A DNA stretch of 22,491 bases from IMG/VR virus record IMGVR_UViG_3300032285_003872, positions 1-22,491 of that record, one strand, 5' to 3'. The stretch is from a virus. Below, piece after piece: positions 4,820-10,768 of this stretch. The position numbers were made by a program, and so were the translations under genes. Numbering within the stretch: position 1 is the first letter of the stretch; the number at the start of each line of letters is the position of its first letter. The notes under the pieces are model-generated. The model made no database searches and had not been told where the DNA came from. It saw only the letters and a list, made by a program, of their open reading frames with translations.

Positions 4820-4846
4820 TTGACCACAACTAATTCGTTATATTTA
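4820..4846 (+). promoter_or_regulatory. 16-spacer family promoter
   Basis: TTG-ACCACAACTAATTCGT-TATATTTA (box 4839-4846), then GTTATAAATAAAAATTAAAAG and the ATG at 4870. Confidence 0.75.
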
Positions 4847-4869
4847 GTTATAAATAAAAATTAAAAGTT

Positions 4870-5316
4870 ATGCAAAATCTAATCAAAGTTAACACCGGAC
4901 ATTTAGCAAGTGAAGTATTTTATGGTTCAATAAGAATTAATGGTCAAGAAATTAGTGTATCTAATCATTTAAAAGAAGATGTTGTTTATAATTTCAGAAT
5001 GACTGCTAAATCAAAAGCCGGTTTTCAAACCATCAGAGATGTAAGTTGTGCAGGTAAAGATTTAAGTTTAGTTATGTCTAAACATACAACTGTAGTTGAA
5101 GTTGAAAGATTAATTGATGGTAGGTCATATTGGTTTCATGTATTAACAACTAAAGGTGGTAAATGGTATTCAATTGACAAAGCGATTTTAGAAAGTATAA
5201 CCGTAGGTGACATGCACAATGCATTTTCTAAAATGATTGATTGGAATATTTGGAACCAGGTAGGTGCAAAAACACACGCTTGTAAATCATTTGTAAACAA
5301 TAAAAAAGCCGCTTAA
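4870..5316 (+). CDS. Hypothetical protein, 148 aa
   Basis: The largest protein of the accessory region. The first 95 residues read as successive beta strands (VFYGSIRINGQEISV, VVYNFRMTAKS, TVVEVERLIDGRSYWFHVLT), suggesting a beta-barrel or sandwich. The C-terminal 50 residues are helical (SIDKAILESITVGDMHNAFS), with W-rich DWNIWNQ. Three cysteines occur but form no CxxC pair. It forms a two-gene unit with the gene at 5318, one base downstream. No family recognised. Confidence 0.7.
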   Translation: MQNLIKVNTGHLASEVFYGSIRINGQEISVSNHLKEDVVYNFRMTAKSKAGFQTIRDVSCAGKDLSLVMSKHTTVVEVERLIDGRSYWFHVLTTKGGKWYSIDKAILESITVGDMHNAFSKMIDWNIWNQVGAKTHACKSFVNNKKAA

Positions 5317-5317
5317 T

Positions 5318-5518
5318 ATGAAAATAGAAATTGGTAATTGGATTACAATCGGCCAACAAGAAGAACAATACGAGGTCATTAAAATGGACGGTAGCGGGAG
5401 TATTTGGTTTAAAATACCAAATGGAATTGGGCAGACAGCTGAATGTGTAATAAGTAAGGTATCTACTACTAAAGTAGAACCGCCTAAAAAACCAAGAAAA
5501 AACGCTAAAACTAAATGA
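5318..5518 (+). CDS. Small protein with basic tail, 66 aa
   Basis: The N-terminal 45 residues look like a small beta barrel (IEIGNWITIG, YEVIKMDGSGSIWFKI), in the style of an SH3- or Tudor-like fold. The last 16 residues are proline- and lysine-rich (VEPPKKPRKNAKTK), a likely nucleic-acid contact. It begins one base after the previous stop and is co-transcribed with it. The TGA stop is part of the following promoter box. Not recognised, and the fold suggestion is from residue pattern only. Confidence 0.65.
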   Translation: MKIEIGNWITIGQQEEQYEVIKMDGSGSIWFKIPNGIGQTAECVISKVSTTKVEPPKKPRKNAKTK

Positions 5519-5541
5519 CCTCAATTAATTAACTATATTCA
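5515..5541 (+). promoter_or_regulatory. 16-spacer family promoter
   Basis: ATG-ACCTCAATTAATTAAC-TATATTCA (box 5534-5541), then TATATAAATAAGAAG and the ATG at 5559. The box has C in place of T at position 6, as in the promoter at 5699-5725, which has an identical downstream run. Confidence 0.7.
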
Positions 5542-5558
5542 TATATAAATAAGAAGTT

Positions 5559-5702
5559 ATGGTAAACGTTAGCGAATTTAAGAAATTAGTTGAAACTCAA
5601 AAAGAATTAGGTGAGGTGTTAGCAAAATTAGCCGCCGCTAAAATTAAAGCGGGCTATAGAAAAACACCAAATGGTAAGTACATAATTACATTTTTCATTT
5701 AA
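5559..5702 (+). CDS. Hypothetical protein, 47 aa
   Basis: ATG 5559 to TAA 5700-5702, 47 residues. The N-terminal half is a helix (VSEFKKLVETQKELGEVLAK) and the C-terminal half has short strands (YRKTPNGKYIITFFI). It has a good promoter and leader upstream, and the next promoter overlaps its stop, so it is a private unit. Its size suits an early host-interaction peptide, but no function can be read from it. Confidence 0.6.
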   Translation: MVNVSEFKKLVETQKELGEVLAKLAAAKIKAGYRKTPNGKYIITFFI

Positions 5703-5725
5703 CCGAAATTAATTTAGTATATTCA
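5699..5725 (+). promoter_or_regulatory. 16-spacer family promoter
   Basis: TTA-ACCGAAATTAATTTAG-TATATTCA (box 5718-5725), then TATATAAATAAGAAAAC and the ATG at 5743. TTA replaces the usual nTG, but ACC, spacing and box are kept. Confidence 0.65.
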
Positions 5726-5742
5726 TATATAAATAAGAAAAC

Positions 5743-5979
5743 ATGAGTAAAGAAGTCGGAATAAATCTTAGCCAACAAGAACTTAATGATTTGTATTATT
5801 GTGTTGAAATGGTTTGTCGTAAAGAACTTAATGACGTGTTTAAAAAAAGATTAGATTTATTAAGTGATAAGATTGGAGAAGAAGTTTATAAATTGGCTAA
5901 GGAGCAACAACTCGAAGAAGATAAGCTTAGACATGAAATGAATTTCAAACGTGCGTTTGTTAGACATGGTGATTATTAA
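5743..5979 (+). CDS. Helical hypothetical protein, 78 aa
   Basis: A nearly all-helical charged protein: LSQQELNDLYYCVEMVCRKE, then VFKKRLDLLSDKIGEEVYKL and a mixed-charge tail. It looks like a helical hairpin or coiled coil. It has its own promoter (5699-5725), and three or four more small genes follow in the same direction without a 16-spacer promoter, so it may head an operon reaching 6991. Not recognised. Confidence 0.65.
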   Translation: MSKEVGINLSQQELNDLYYCVEMVCRKELNDVFKKRLDLLSDKIGEEVYKLAKEQQLEEDKLRHEMNFKRAFVRHGDY

Positions 5980-6010
5980 AATATTTATATAAAACAAAAA
6001 CAATAAAAGT

Positions 6011-6250
6011 ATGGGATTCTATTACGACAAACACTCCGACCAAGAAAGAATGATTGGTAAATTTGAAAAGACAGTTAAACGTAACAAACAAGAGATGAAT
6101 GAAGATCATCCGGATTTTACTCCTACAATGTTACCACTTGCTGAACAATTTAAGTATTGGGAAAGAATGAATGCTAAGAAGAAAGCTCAAAAAGAAATTG
6201 AAGACGCTAGATTGAAAAAAGTAGATACACGAGTAACATATTATAAATAA
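6011..6250 (+). CDS. Hypothetical protein, 79 aa
   Basis: Charged and helical (ERMIGKFEKTVKRNKQEM, and KYWERMNAKKKAQKEIEDAR), with a central loop HPDFTPTMLPLAEQ. The start is preceded by AATATTTATATAAAACAAAAACAATAAAAGT, which contains ATATTTATA (5981-5989), the element found before late genes. Here, in an AT-rich gap, that may be chance. It is the second gene of the run 5743-6991. Function unknown. Confidence 0.65.
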   Translation: MGFYYDKHSDQERMIGKFEKTVKRNKQEMNEDHPDFTPTMLPLAEQFKYWERMNAKKKAQKEIEDARLKKVDTRVTYYK

Positions 6251-6265
6251 AATAAAATAAAGATT

Positions 6266-6463
6266 ATGGTTTTGAATTTTGATTATACATTAGAAGAATG
6301 TTTAGGTGAACAGGTTTGTGTTAGGATATTTCAAGAAGATGATCATGTTGATACAGCTTTAGAAATTTGGCAAATAGCTAAACCTGCTGATTATGAGGAG
6401 CTTAAAAAACAAATTAAGCAACTTATTGAAACAGATATGTTAAAGGAATATTTTATATGCTAA
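6266..6463 (+). CDS. Acidic hypothetical protein, 65 aa
   Basis: An acidic protein with strand-like QVCVRIFQEDDHVDTALEIW and a helical C-terminus (YEELKKQIKQLIETDMLKEY). There is no signal or membrane segment. It follows the previous gene by 15 bases with a typical A-rich leader (AATAAAATAAAGATT). Its end overlaps a possible upstream ATG (6457) of the next gene. Not recognised. Confidence 0.65.
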   Translation: MVLNFDYTLEECLGEQVCVRIFQEDDHVDTALEIWQIAKPADYEELKKQIKQLIETDMLKEYFIC

Positions 6464-6474
6464 AAAATAAGTTT

Positions 6475-6684
6475 ATGAAAATGCAAGTAGTTGATTATGC
6501 TCAGTATATAACTAGAAGATGGTTAATTGATTGGAAAGGAGAAGAATATAAAATTAATTTTGCTGAAGGAGACATTTATGATGATTGGATGATTATAAAT
6601 AGTGAAGGATTAGAATTAGATATCGAATCAGAAACAGCTCAAAAATTAATTGAATTTTGTGAAGAACAACTCGAAAAAGAATAA
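6475..6684 (+). CDS. Acidic hypothetical protein, 69 aa
   Basis: The start at 6475 is preferred because AAAAAATAAGTTTATG matches leaders of neighbours (for example AATAAAGTTTATG before 6803). The longer alternative starts at 6457 and adds six residues. The product has aromatic-rich strands (YITRRWLIDWKGEEYKINF, DIYDDWMIINSEG) and an acidic C-terminal helix (AQKLIEFCEEQLEKE). It resembles a small alpha/beta phage protein, but no family can be named. A further small frame follows at 6707. Confidence 0.6.
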   Translation: MKMQVVDYAQYITRRWLIDWKGEEYKINFAEGDIYDDWMIINSEGLELDIESETAQKLIEFCEEQLEKE

Positions 6685-6706
6685 ATCAGAAGAACCAAAA
6701 ATTATA

Positions 6707-6793
6707 GTGGTGAAATATAAAGGTAAAAAACCTAAATATCATCGATCACGATTAAAATTAAATAAAGACGGTTCAATAACAATTTACGAATAA
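6707..6793 (+). CDS. Candidate small basic protein, 28 aa (GTG start uncertain)
   Basis: A frame without ATG ends at TAA 6791-6793. From GTG 6707 it reads VVKYKGKKPKYHRSRLKLNK and then DGSITIYE. This looks protein-like: a basic strand region followed by a turn and a strand. The frame stays open upstream to about 6653 and overlaps the end of the previous gene in the +1 frame, so a GTG at 6659 or a +1 frameshift from that gene is also possible. Spacing fills the otherwise empty gap before 6803. Confidence 0.35.
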   Translation: MVKYKGKKPKYHRSRLKLNKDGSITIYE

Positions 6794-6802
6794 ATAAAGT
6801 TT

Positions 6803-6991
6803 ATGAATATTACAATCGAACGATTAGAGCAAATCGAAAATGAAAGAAACAAAACAATGGGAGATAAACATTTCCAACAATGGATGAGAGATTTAAATGT
6901 GTCTCAATCATGCCAAGATAAAACTCCTATTATACGAGCTTATGATATCATTAAACAATACGATTATAGTGATTTTAGGTTAGCTAATTAA
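6803..6991 (+). CDS. Hypothetical protein, 62 aa
   Basis: A small helical protein (IERLEQIENERNKTMGDKHF, then QQWMRDLNVSQ) with a C-terminal segment PIIRAYDIIKQYDYSDF. It has no membrane segment or motif. It is the last gene of the run from 5743. A structured, G-rich spacer with two promoters follows. Function unknown. Confidence 0.6.
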   Translation: MNITIERLEQIENERNKTMGDKHFQQWMRDLNVSQSCQDKTPIIRAYDIIKQYDYSDFRLAN

Positions 6992-7004
6992 TAATTAACG
7001 CTCT

Positions 7005-7055
7005 ATAAAGTGGAGGACTCGGTTTTTTTGACCGGGATACCTTAAATAACTTTAT
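7005..7055 (+). other. Inverted repeat enclosing a promoter-like element
   Basis: ATAAAGT (7005-7011) and ACTTTAT (7049-7055) are exact reverse complements. Between them CGGT (7020-7023) and ACCG (7031-7034) can form an inner stem with a T-rich loop. The left half, with TTTTTTT at 7023-7029, could serve as the end of the upstream operon. The right arm overlaps the -7 box of the promoter at 7028-7054. Confidence 0.35.
7028..7054 (+). promoter_or_regulatory. 16-spacer family promoter with no close gene
   Basis: TTG-ACCGGGATACCTTAAA-TAACTTTA (box 7047-7054) keeps the family spacing. Unlike the other members it has no start codon nearby: the next ATG is 7137, 82 bases on, past a strong hairpin (7070-7099) and a second promoter (7089-7115). 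It may make a short structured RNA or give the tiny gene a second, longer transcript. Confidence 0.5.
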
Positions 7056-7069
7056 CACAATTTGGTGAA

Positions 7070-7099
7070 GCCCCGTGAGTCAGTTTAACTGACCGGGGC
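7070..7099 (+). other. Strong hairpin overlapping a promoter; possible small RNA
   Basis: GCCCCG (7070-7075) pairs with CGGGGC (7094-7099). Inside, GTCAG-TTTAA-CTGAC (7079-7093) is a perfect palindrome, with only TGA (7076-7078) unpaired. No T-run follows. The right arm contains the CTGACC box of the promoter at 7089-7115. It is either an operator-like dyad or the body of an RNA started at 7028-7054. Confidence 0.5.
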
Positions 7100-7115
7100 T
7101 CTCTTGCTATCTTTA
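7089..7115 (+). promoter_or_regulatory. 16-spacer family promoter
   Basis: CTG-ACCGGGGCTCTCTTGC-TATCTTTA (box 7108-7115), then TTATATAAG. Box and downstream sequence match the promoter at 2685-2711. It lies 21 bases before the ATG at 7137. Confidence 0.65.
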
Positions 7116-7136
7116 TTATATAAGAAATTAGGGTAT

Positions 7137-7196
7137 ATGGTGATTATAATATTATGGATTTTGTTAATGTATAGTTTGTTAAGTAAAAAGAAATAA
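7137..7196 (+). CDS. Tiny membrane peptide, 19 aa
   Basis: ATG 7137 to TAA 7194-7196 encodes MVIIILWILLMYSLLSKKK, a single hydrophobic helix with a positive C-terminus. Its promoter resembles that of the 30-residue membrane peptide at 2729, and the promoter for the RadA-like gene begins at the base after its stop. Context is the main support, since a frame this short could arise by chance. If real, it would sit in the inner membrane. Confidence 0.45.
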   Translation: MVIIILWILLMYSLLSKKK

Positions 7197-7223
7197 TTGA
7201 CCGCAACTAGTATATTAAATTTA
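7197..7223 (+). promoter_or_regulatory. 16-spacer family promoter
   Basis: TTG-ACCGCAACTAGTATAT-TAAATTTA (box 7216-7223), then TTAGATAAAATAAAAAAGT and the ATG at 7243. This drives the RadA-like gene. Confidence 0.75.
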
Positions 7224-7242
7224 TTAGATAAAATAAAAAAGT

Positions 7243-8070
7243 ATGAATACAATTAAGAAAAAAAGAGGTAGACCATCAAAAAATCAAGTAGCTAATTTTA
7301 ATGTTTCTATTTCAACTCCACTTAGTTTAGACATTGTTAAGTTGAATCGTTTGGATATTGATCCTAGGATGATGGAAACTATGAAAAGTGGAATGGCAAT
7401 TGATGATTTAATTTCACATGAAGGTGGTGTTCCATGTGCAACTAATATTATGTGTATAGGTGATCCAGGTGTAGGTAAAACAACTGTACTATTAGATTTA
7501 TTAGCTTCAATTAACAATAAAGGTAGAAAATGTTTGTTTATTTCAGGTGAAATGGGTAAAAAACAAATGTTCAAATACACACAACGTTTTCCACAATTCG
7601 GAAACATTCAAACATTGTTTATGGCTGATTATTTAGAACACAATACAAAAGACGTAATTGAAAAAGTTATGGATATGGGTTGGGATTTGATATTAATTGA
7701 TTCAATTGCTGAAATAATAGAAGGTGTACGTGACGATAATAAATGGGATAGAAAACAAGCCGAATCATGGTTAGTTGATATGTGTATCAAGAATAATAAA
7801 GGTGAAAATGATAAAGATTTGTTCACATCGTTTTTACTAATTCAACAAGTAACTAAATCAGGTGAGTTTGTAGGTTCAAATAAATTGAAACATATGACGG
7901 ATGCAATGATGGAAATGAGAAGAAGAAGTGACCGTGATGGTGGTGGCACATATATGAACTTCATTAAGAATAGAAACGGGGATGTGAATATGCAATTCAA
8001 TTATGAATTACAAAACAACGGAATATATTACGGCACAATTACAAGAGCAGAAGATGATGATGCCGAATAA
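7243..8070 (+). CDS. RadA/Sms-like RecA-fold ATPase with N-terminal AT-hook
   Basis: A 275-residue RecA-fold ATPase. Visible motifs: AT-hook KKRGRPSK (6-13), Walker A GDPGVGKT (73-80), SGEMGKKQ (101-108; bacterial RadA has SGEES..Q), Walker B LILIDSI (149-155), QQVTKSGEFVG (201-211; compare the HVTKEG of RadA), LKHMTDAMM (215-223) and KNRNG (242-246; the RadA signature is KNRFG). It lacks the RadA N-terminal zinc finger and C-terminal Lon-like domain. RadA promotes branch migration in recombination, and phage RecA-fold proteins of this size often act in UvsX- or helicase-like roles. A recombination or repair role on phage DNA is inferred, and the AT-hook should add DNA affinity. Confidence 0.85.
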   Translation: MNTIKKKRGRPSKNQVANFNVSISTPLSLDIVKLNRLDIDPRMMETMKSGMAIDDLISHEGGVPCATNIMCIGDPGVGKTTVLLDLLASINNKGRKCLFISGEMGKKQMFKYTQRFPQFGNIQTLFMADYLEHNTKDVIEKVMDMGWDLILIDSIAEIIEGVRDDNKWDRKQAESWLVDMCIKNNKGENDKDLFTSFLLIQQVTKSGEFVGSNKLKHMTDAMMEMRRRSDRDGGGTYMNFIKNRNGDVNMQFNYELQNNGIYYGTITRAEDDDAE

Positions 8071-8072
8071 TT

Positions 8073-8099
8073 TTAACCTCAATTCAATTATTAAATTAA
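8073..8099 (+). promoter_or_regulatory. 16-spacer family promoter
   Basis: TTA-ACCTCAATTCAATTAT-TAAATTAA (box 8092-8099), then ATAAAATATAAAAT and the ATG at 8114. TTA replaces nTG, and ACC, spacing and box type are kept. Confidence 0.6.
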
Positions 8100-8113
8100 A
8101 TAAAATATAAAAT

Positions 8114-8308
8114 ATGATTAAGACAATATTAGAATTTATAGGTTTACTTTGTATAGTAGCTGTATTATTAGGATATCCACTTATGTTACTTTGGAATTGG
8201 TTGATGCCTGATTTATTTAATTTACCTGTAATTAGTTTTTGGCAAGCAATAGGATTGAATATTTTATCAAGTATACTTTTTAATCACTCAACTATAAAAA
8301 ATAATTAA
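8114..8308 (+). CDS. Two-helix membrane protein, 64 aa
   Basis: Two hydrophobic segments are seen: residues about 3-30 (ILEFIGLLCIVAVLLGYPLM, followed by LLWNW) and about 40-56 (VISFWQAIGLNILSSILF). They are joined by a short loop with MPDLFNLP. Similar short 'FWQAIGLNILSSILF' membrane proteins are common in Bacteroidota phages as far as I recall. The gene shares a promoter with the unknown 380-residue gene, which starts one base after its stop, so a functional link is possible but unproven. Confidence 0.65.
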   Translation: MIKTILEFIGLLCIVAVLLGYPLMLLWNWLMPDLFNLPVISFWQAIGLNILSSILFNHSTIKNN

Positions 8309-8309
8309 T

Positions 8310-9452
8310 ATGTTAAATAGAATAGCATCAGTTTATTTTGGAGAATGGAGTAATTATAAAAAAAATAAAACTATAAATGGTGTAGGGTTTAAACCAGCAC
8401 AATATTGGGGGAATGATGATTTTTTCATTAATAGTACAGACAGTGTTAAATTTAAAAAAGCTTTTAAAGTAATTAATAATAGTAAACCCGAAAATATAAA
8501 GAAGAATAGTATTGTATATGCTTCTAGAGCAAGTGAAATACCACGATTCAAATTAAAAGAATATATTAAAGACAATAATTTTAAAAAAACGTCTAAAGTA
8601 GATAGTGCAGATATTATTATAATAAATAAAGGATACTTTAATGATATAGTCAAAAAATTACATTTTAGTAACCACTCATTTATTAATGAAGATTTTATTG
8701 TCAAACACGCTAAAACAATTTTTGAATTAAATAATAACAGCCCAGCAAATGAAAATATTATATATAGTAGTACTGATAAAAACAATGTTGCTTATATAGA
8801 TGAAAGTAGAATGAAAACTGTTGATTGGAATTCATTAAATAAAAAACAACCAGGAAGTAAAGATTTATTTGATAGTAATACACATACAACTGAAGGGATT
8901 ATTTTTCAAACATATAGAGAAAATAAATTAGTTGAATTAGTAACATTAATAGATAAACAAGTTGATAGGATTATTAGTGGTGATGTCAAATTTATTTTTG
9001 ATGAAGAATTGTTTGTTGAATTAAATAAAGAAGGAATTGAATTGGATGATGAATATCTTCAAACACTTCGTGATATGTTATTTAGTAAAGATGAATCTAA
9101 TGTTAAGTTAGGTTTTGAAATGATGTCTAATTTAGTTTTAAATCAATCAACATTATTAACAATAGCATTTTTATTAAATGAAATGTTTCATACAACTAGA
9201 TTCAGACCTAGTTATTATACAAATAATAATTCCAACCTTAAAAGTCTTTTAAAACTACTAAGAACTAAGGGTATAATGTGGGAACGTGATTGGAAATCGT
9301 TTGGTACTGGGTTGAGACTGAATTTTAAAACGGGTAAAGAAGGTGATATTGTCAGAAAGTTTTTACTTGATAATATTAATCGTGAGTTTAAATTAAGTAA
9401 CTCAGCTGCTGAAGCTATTGTGGATGTTGTTTTCTCGACCGAGATTAAATAA
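8310..9452 (+). CDS. Unknown 380-aa protein upstream of MoxR/VWA pair
   Basis: A soluble protein of 380 residues with no recognised domain. The N-terminal half is lysine- and asparagine-rich, with a Rossmann-like feel (SIVYASRASEIP, then DSADIIIINKGYF at about 98-110). The C-terminal half is helical, with repeats reminiscent of an armadillo-type layout (YLQTLRDMLFSKDESNVKLG, FEMMSNLVLNQSTLL). It lies in an operon with the small membrane protein before it, and its 3' end contains the promoter of the metallopeptidase-VWA gene. Context suggests it works with the MoxR/VWA machine, perhaps as substrate or adaptor. This is inference. Confidence 0.7.
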   Translation: MLNRIASVYFGEWSNYKKNKTINGVGFKPAQYWGNDDFFINSTDSVKFKKAFKVINNSKPENIKKNSIVYASRASEIPRFKLKEYIKDNNFKKTSKVDSADIIIINKGYFNDIVKKLHFSNHSFINEDFIVKHAKTIFELNNNSPANENIIYSSTDKNNVAYIDESRMKTVDWNSLNKKQPGSKDLFDSNTHTTEGIIFQTYRENKLVELVTLIDKQVDRIISGDVKFIFDEELFVELNKEGIELDDEYLQTLRDMLFSKDESNVKLGFEMMSNLVLNQSTLLTIAFLLNEMFHTTRFRPSYYTNNNSNLKSLLKLLRTKGIMWERDWKSFGTGLRLNFKTGKEGDIVRKFLLDNINREFKLSNSAAEAIVDVVFSTEIK

Positions 9453-9461
9453 ATAACTTAA
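9435..9461 (+). promoter_or_regulatory. 16-spacer family promoter inside gene end
   Basis: TCG-ACCGAGATTAAATAAA-TAACTTAA (box 9454-9461), then AATAAAATTATAATAT and the ATG at 9478. The upstream box is within the last codons of the 380-residue gene, so the VWA gene can be expressed separately. Confidence 0.55.
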
Positions 9462-9477
9462 AATAAAATTATAATAT

Positions 9478-10719
9478 ATGATATCAGACATGCATAGTGA
9501 AATAGCCAAACATTCAAAAACATTAATGTTCAAAGAACCGTTTTATGGTTTGTTTTTAATTGGCCTTAATAAAGAAATAAATGATGCTGTTCAAACCGCT
9601 TGTGTAGCTAAAGATGGTATCAATACTAAATTAGTTATTAGTCCTAAATTTTGGAATACAATAGGTGATAAATGTAAAGTAGCTGTTTTGAAACATGAAT
9701 TGTTACATATTGCTTTTAAACACCTTTATATGTTTGATGAATTTGACAATAAAGAATTATTGAATGTAGCAGCTGATTTAGAAATTAATCAATACATACA
9801 AGATGAGTATAAAGATGAAACATGGGATGGTTTAGAAATAACTAATGAACCTTGGGCTGCTTTAAAATTACCTGTAAAAGCAGGTACTAGAAAGTATTAT
9901 GAACTAATTAAAAAAGAAGAACAAGACAATCCAGATGGTGATGTAGCTAAGTTTATTCAAGCAATGAAAGATGCCAATGGTGATGGTGAAGCAAGAGAAA
10001 TAACATTAGGAGATGGTACTAAAGTAAATGTTAAAGCAACTCATGAATTTTGGAAACAATTTGAGGGTATGGATGAGGCAGAAAAGAAGTTGATGGAGAA
10101 ACAAATTGAATATCAACTTAAAGAAACAGCTGAACAAGTACAAAAAATGAGAGGTACTATACCTGGTGAGTTAAAAGAATTAATTGATAATTTATATGTA
10201 AGTGAAGAAGCTGTTATTGATTGGAGAGCTTATTTGAGACGTTTTAATGGTATGGCTTCTAAAGTATATACTAAAAAAACAAGACGCAAACCAAATAAAC
10301 GTTTTTATGGCAATCCAGCTCTAAAGATTAAACAAAAGAAAAATACATTAGTTGCTATTGATACTTCAGGTTCAGTTAGTAAGGATGATTTGAAAGAGTT
10401 TTTAAGTGAAATATATCATATTTGGAAAACAGGTACACAAGTAACTGTTGTTGAATGTGATGCTCATATTGGTCGTGTTTATGAATATAAAGGTAAGACA
10501 GAAGAAGCTCTTGAAGTAACAGGTAGGGGTGGTACAAGTTATGAACCAGTACTTGAATATTTACTTGACAATAGAGATAAGTATCAAAATTTAATTTATC
10601 TAACTGATGGGGAGTGTTCAGTTGAATCAACACCTTGTAAGCCTACATTATGGGTTCATTGTTCAGGACGAAGTATTAATAATGAATTGCCCGGAGCTAA
10701 AATACAAATTAATTCATAA
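9478..10719 (+). CDS. Metallopeptidase-like plus VWA domain protein (DUF2201 type)
   Basis: 413 residues in two parts. The N-terminal part has KHELLHIAFKH with the HExxH zinc motif at H73-H77, then AADLEINQYI (98-107), the typical third-ligand region of the DUF2201 metallopeptidase-like domain. A charged helical middle follows (190-260). The C-terminal part is a VWA fold with an intact MIDAS: DTSGS (295-299), GGTSYEP with T353, and LTDGE with D377. It should bind zinc N-terminally and magnesium C-terminally. Such proteins pair with MoxR-type AAA+ ATPases, and one is encoded 50 bases downstream. Proteolytic activity is not proven, and the pair may remodel complexes instead. Confidence 0.85.
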   Translation: MISDMHSEIAKHSKTLMFKEPFYGLFLIGLNKEINDAVQTACVAKDGINTKLVISPKFWNTIGDKCKVAVLKHELLHIAFKHLYMFDEFDNKELLNVAADLEINQYIQDEYKDETWDGLEITNEPWAALKLPVKAGTRKYYELIKKEEQDNPDGDVAKFIQAMKDANGDGEAREITLGDGTKVNVKATHEFWKQFEGMDEAEKKLMEKQIEYQLKETAEQVQKMRGTIPGELKELIDNLYVSEEAVIDWRAYLRRFNGMASKVYTKKTRRKPNKRFYGNPALKIKQKKNTLVAIDTSGSVSKDDLKEFLSEIYHIWKTGTQVTVVECDAHIGRVYEYKGKTEEALEVTGRGGTSYEPVLEYLLDNRDKYQNLIYLTDGECSVESTPCKPTLWVHCSGRSINNELPGAKIQINS

Positions 10720-10746
10720 GTGACCTCAATAAATAAACTAAATTAA
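10720..10746 (+). promoter_or_regulatory. 16-spacer family promoter
   Basis: GTG-ACCTCAATAAATAAAC-TAAATTAA (box 10739-10746), then AGTATAAATAAAAAATAAAGTA and the ATG at 10769. It starts at the base after the VWA gene's stop, and is the last clear member of the family in the window. Confidence 0.65.
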
Positions 10747-10768
10747 AGTATAAATAAAAAATAAAGTA

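Noticed and set aside
8354-8785. Long minus-strand frame (143 codons)
   Set aside because: It is the antisense of the 380-aa gene in an AT-rich region; its hydrophobic product mirrors Lys/Asn-rich coding on the + strand, and no minus-strand promoter or leader is seen.
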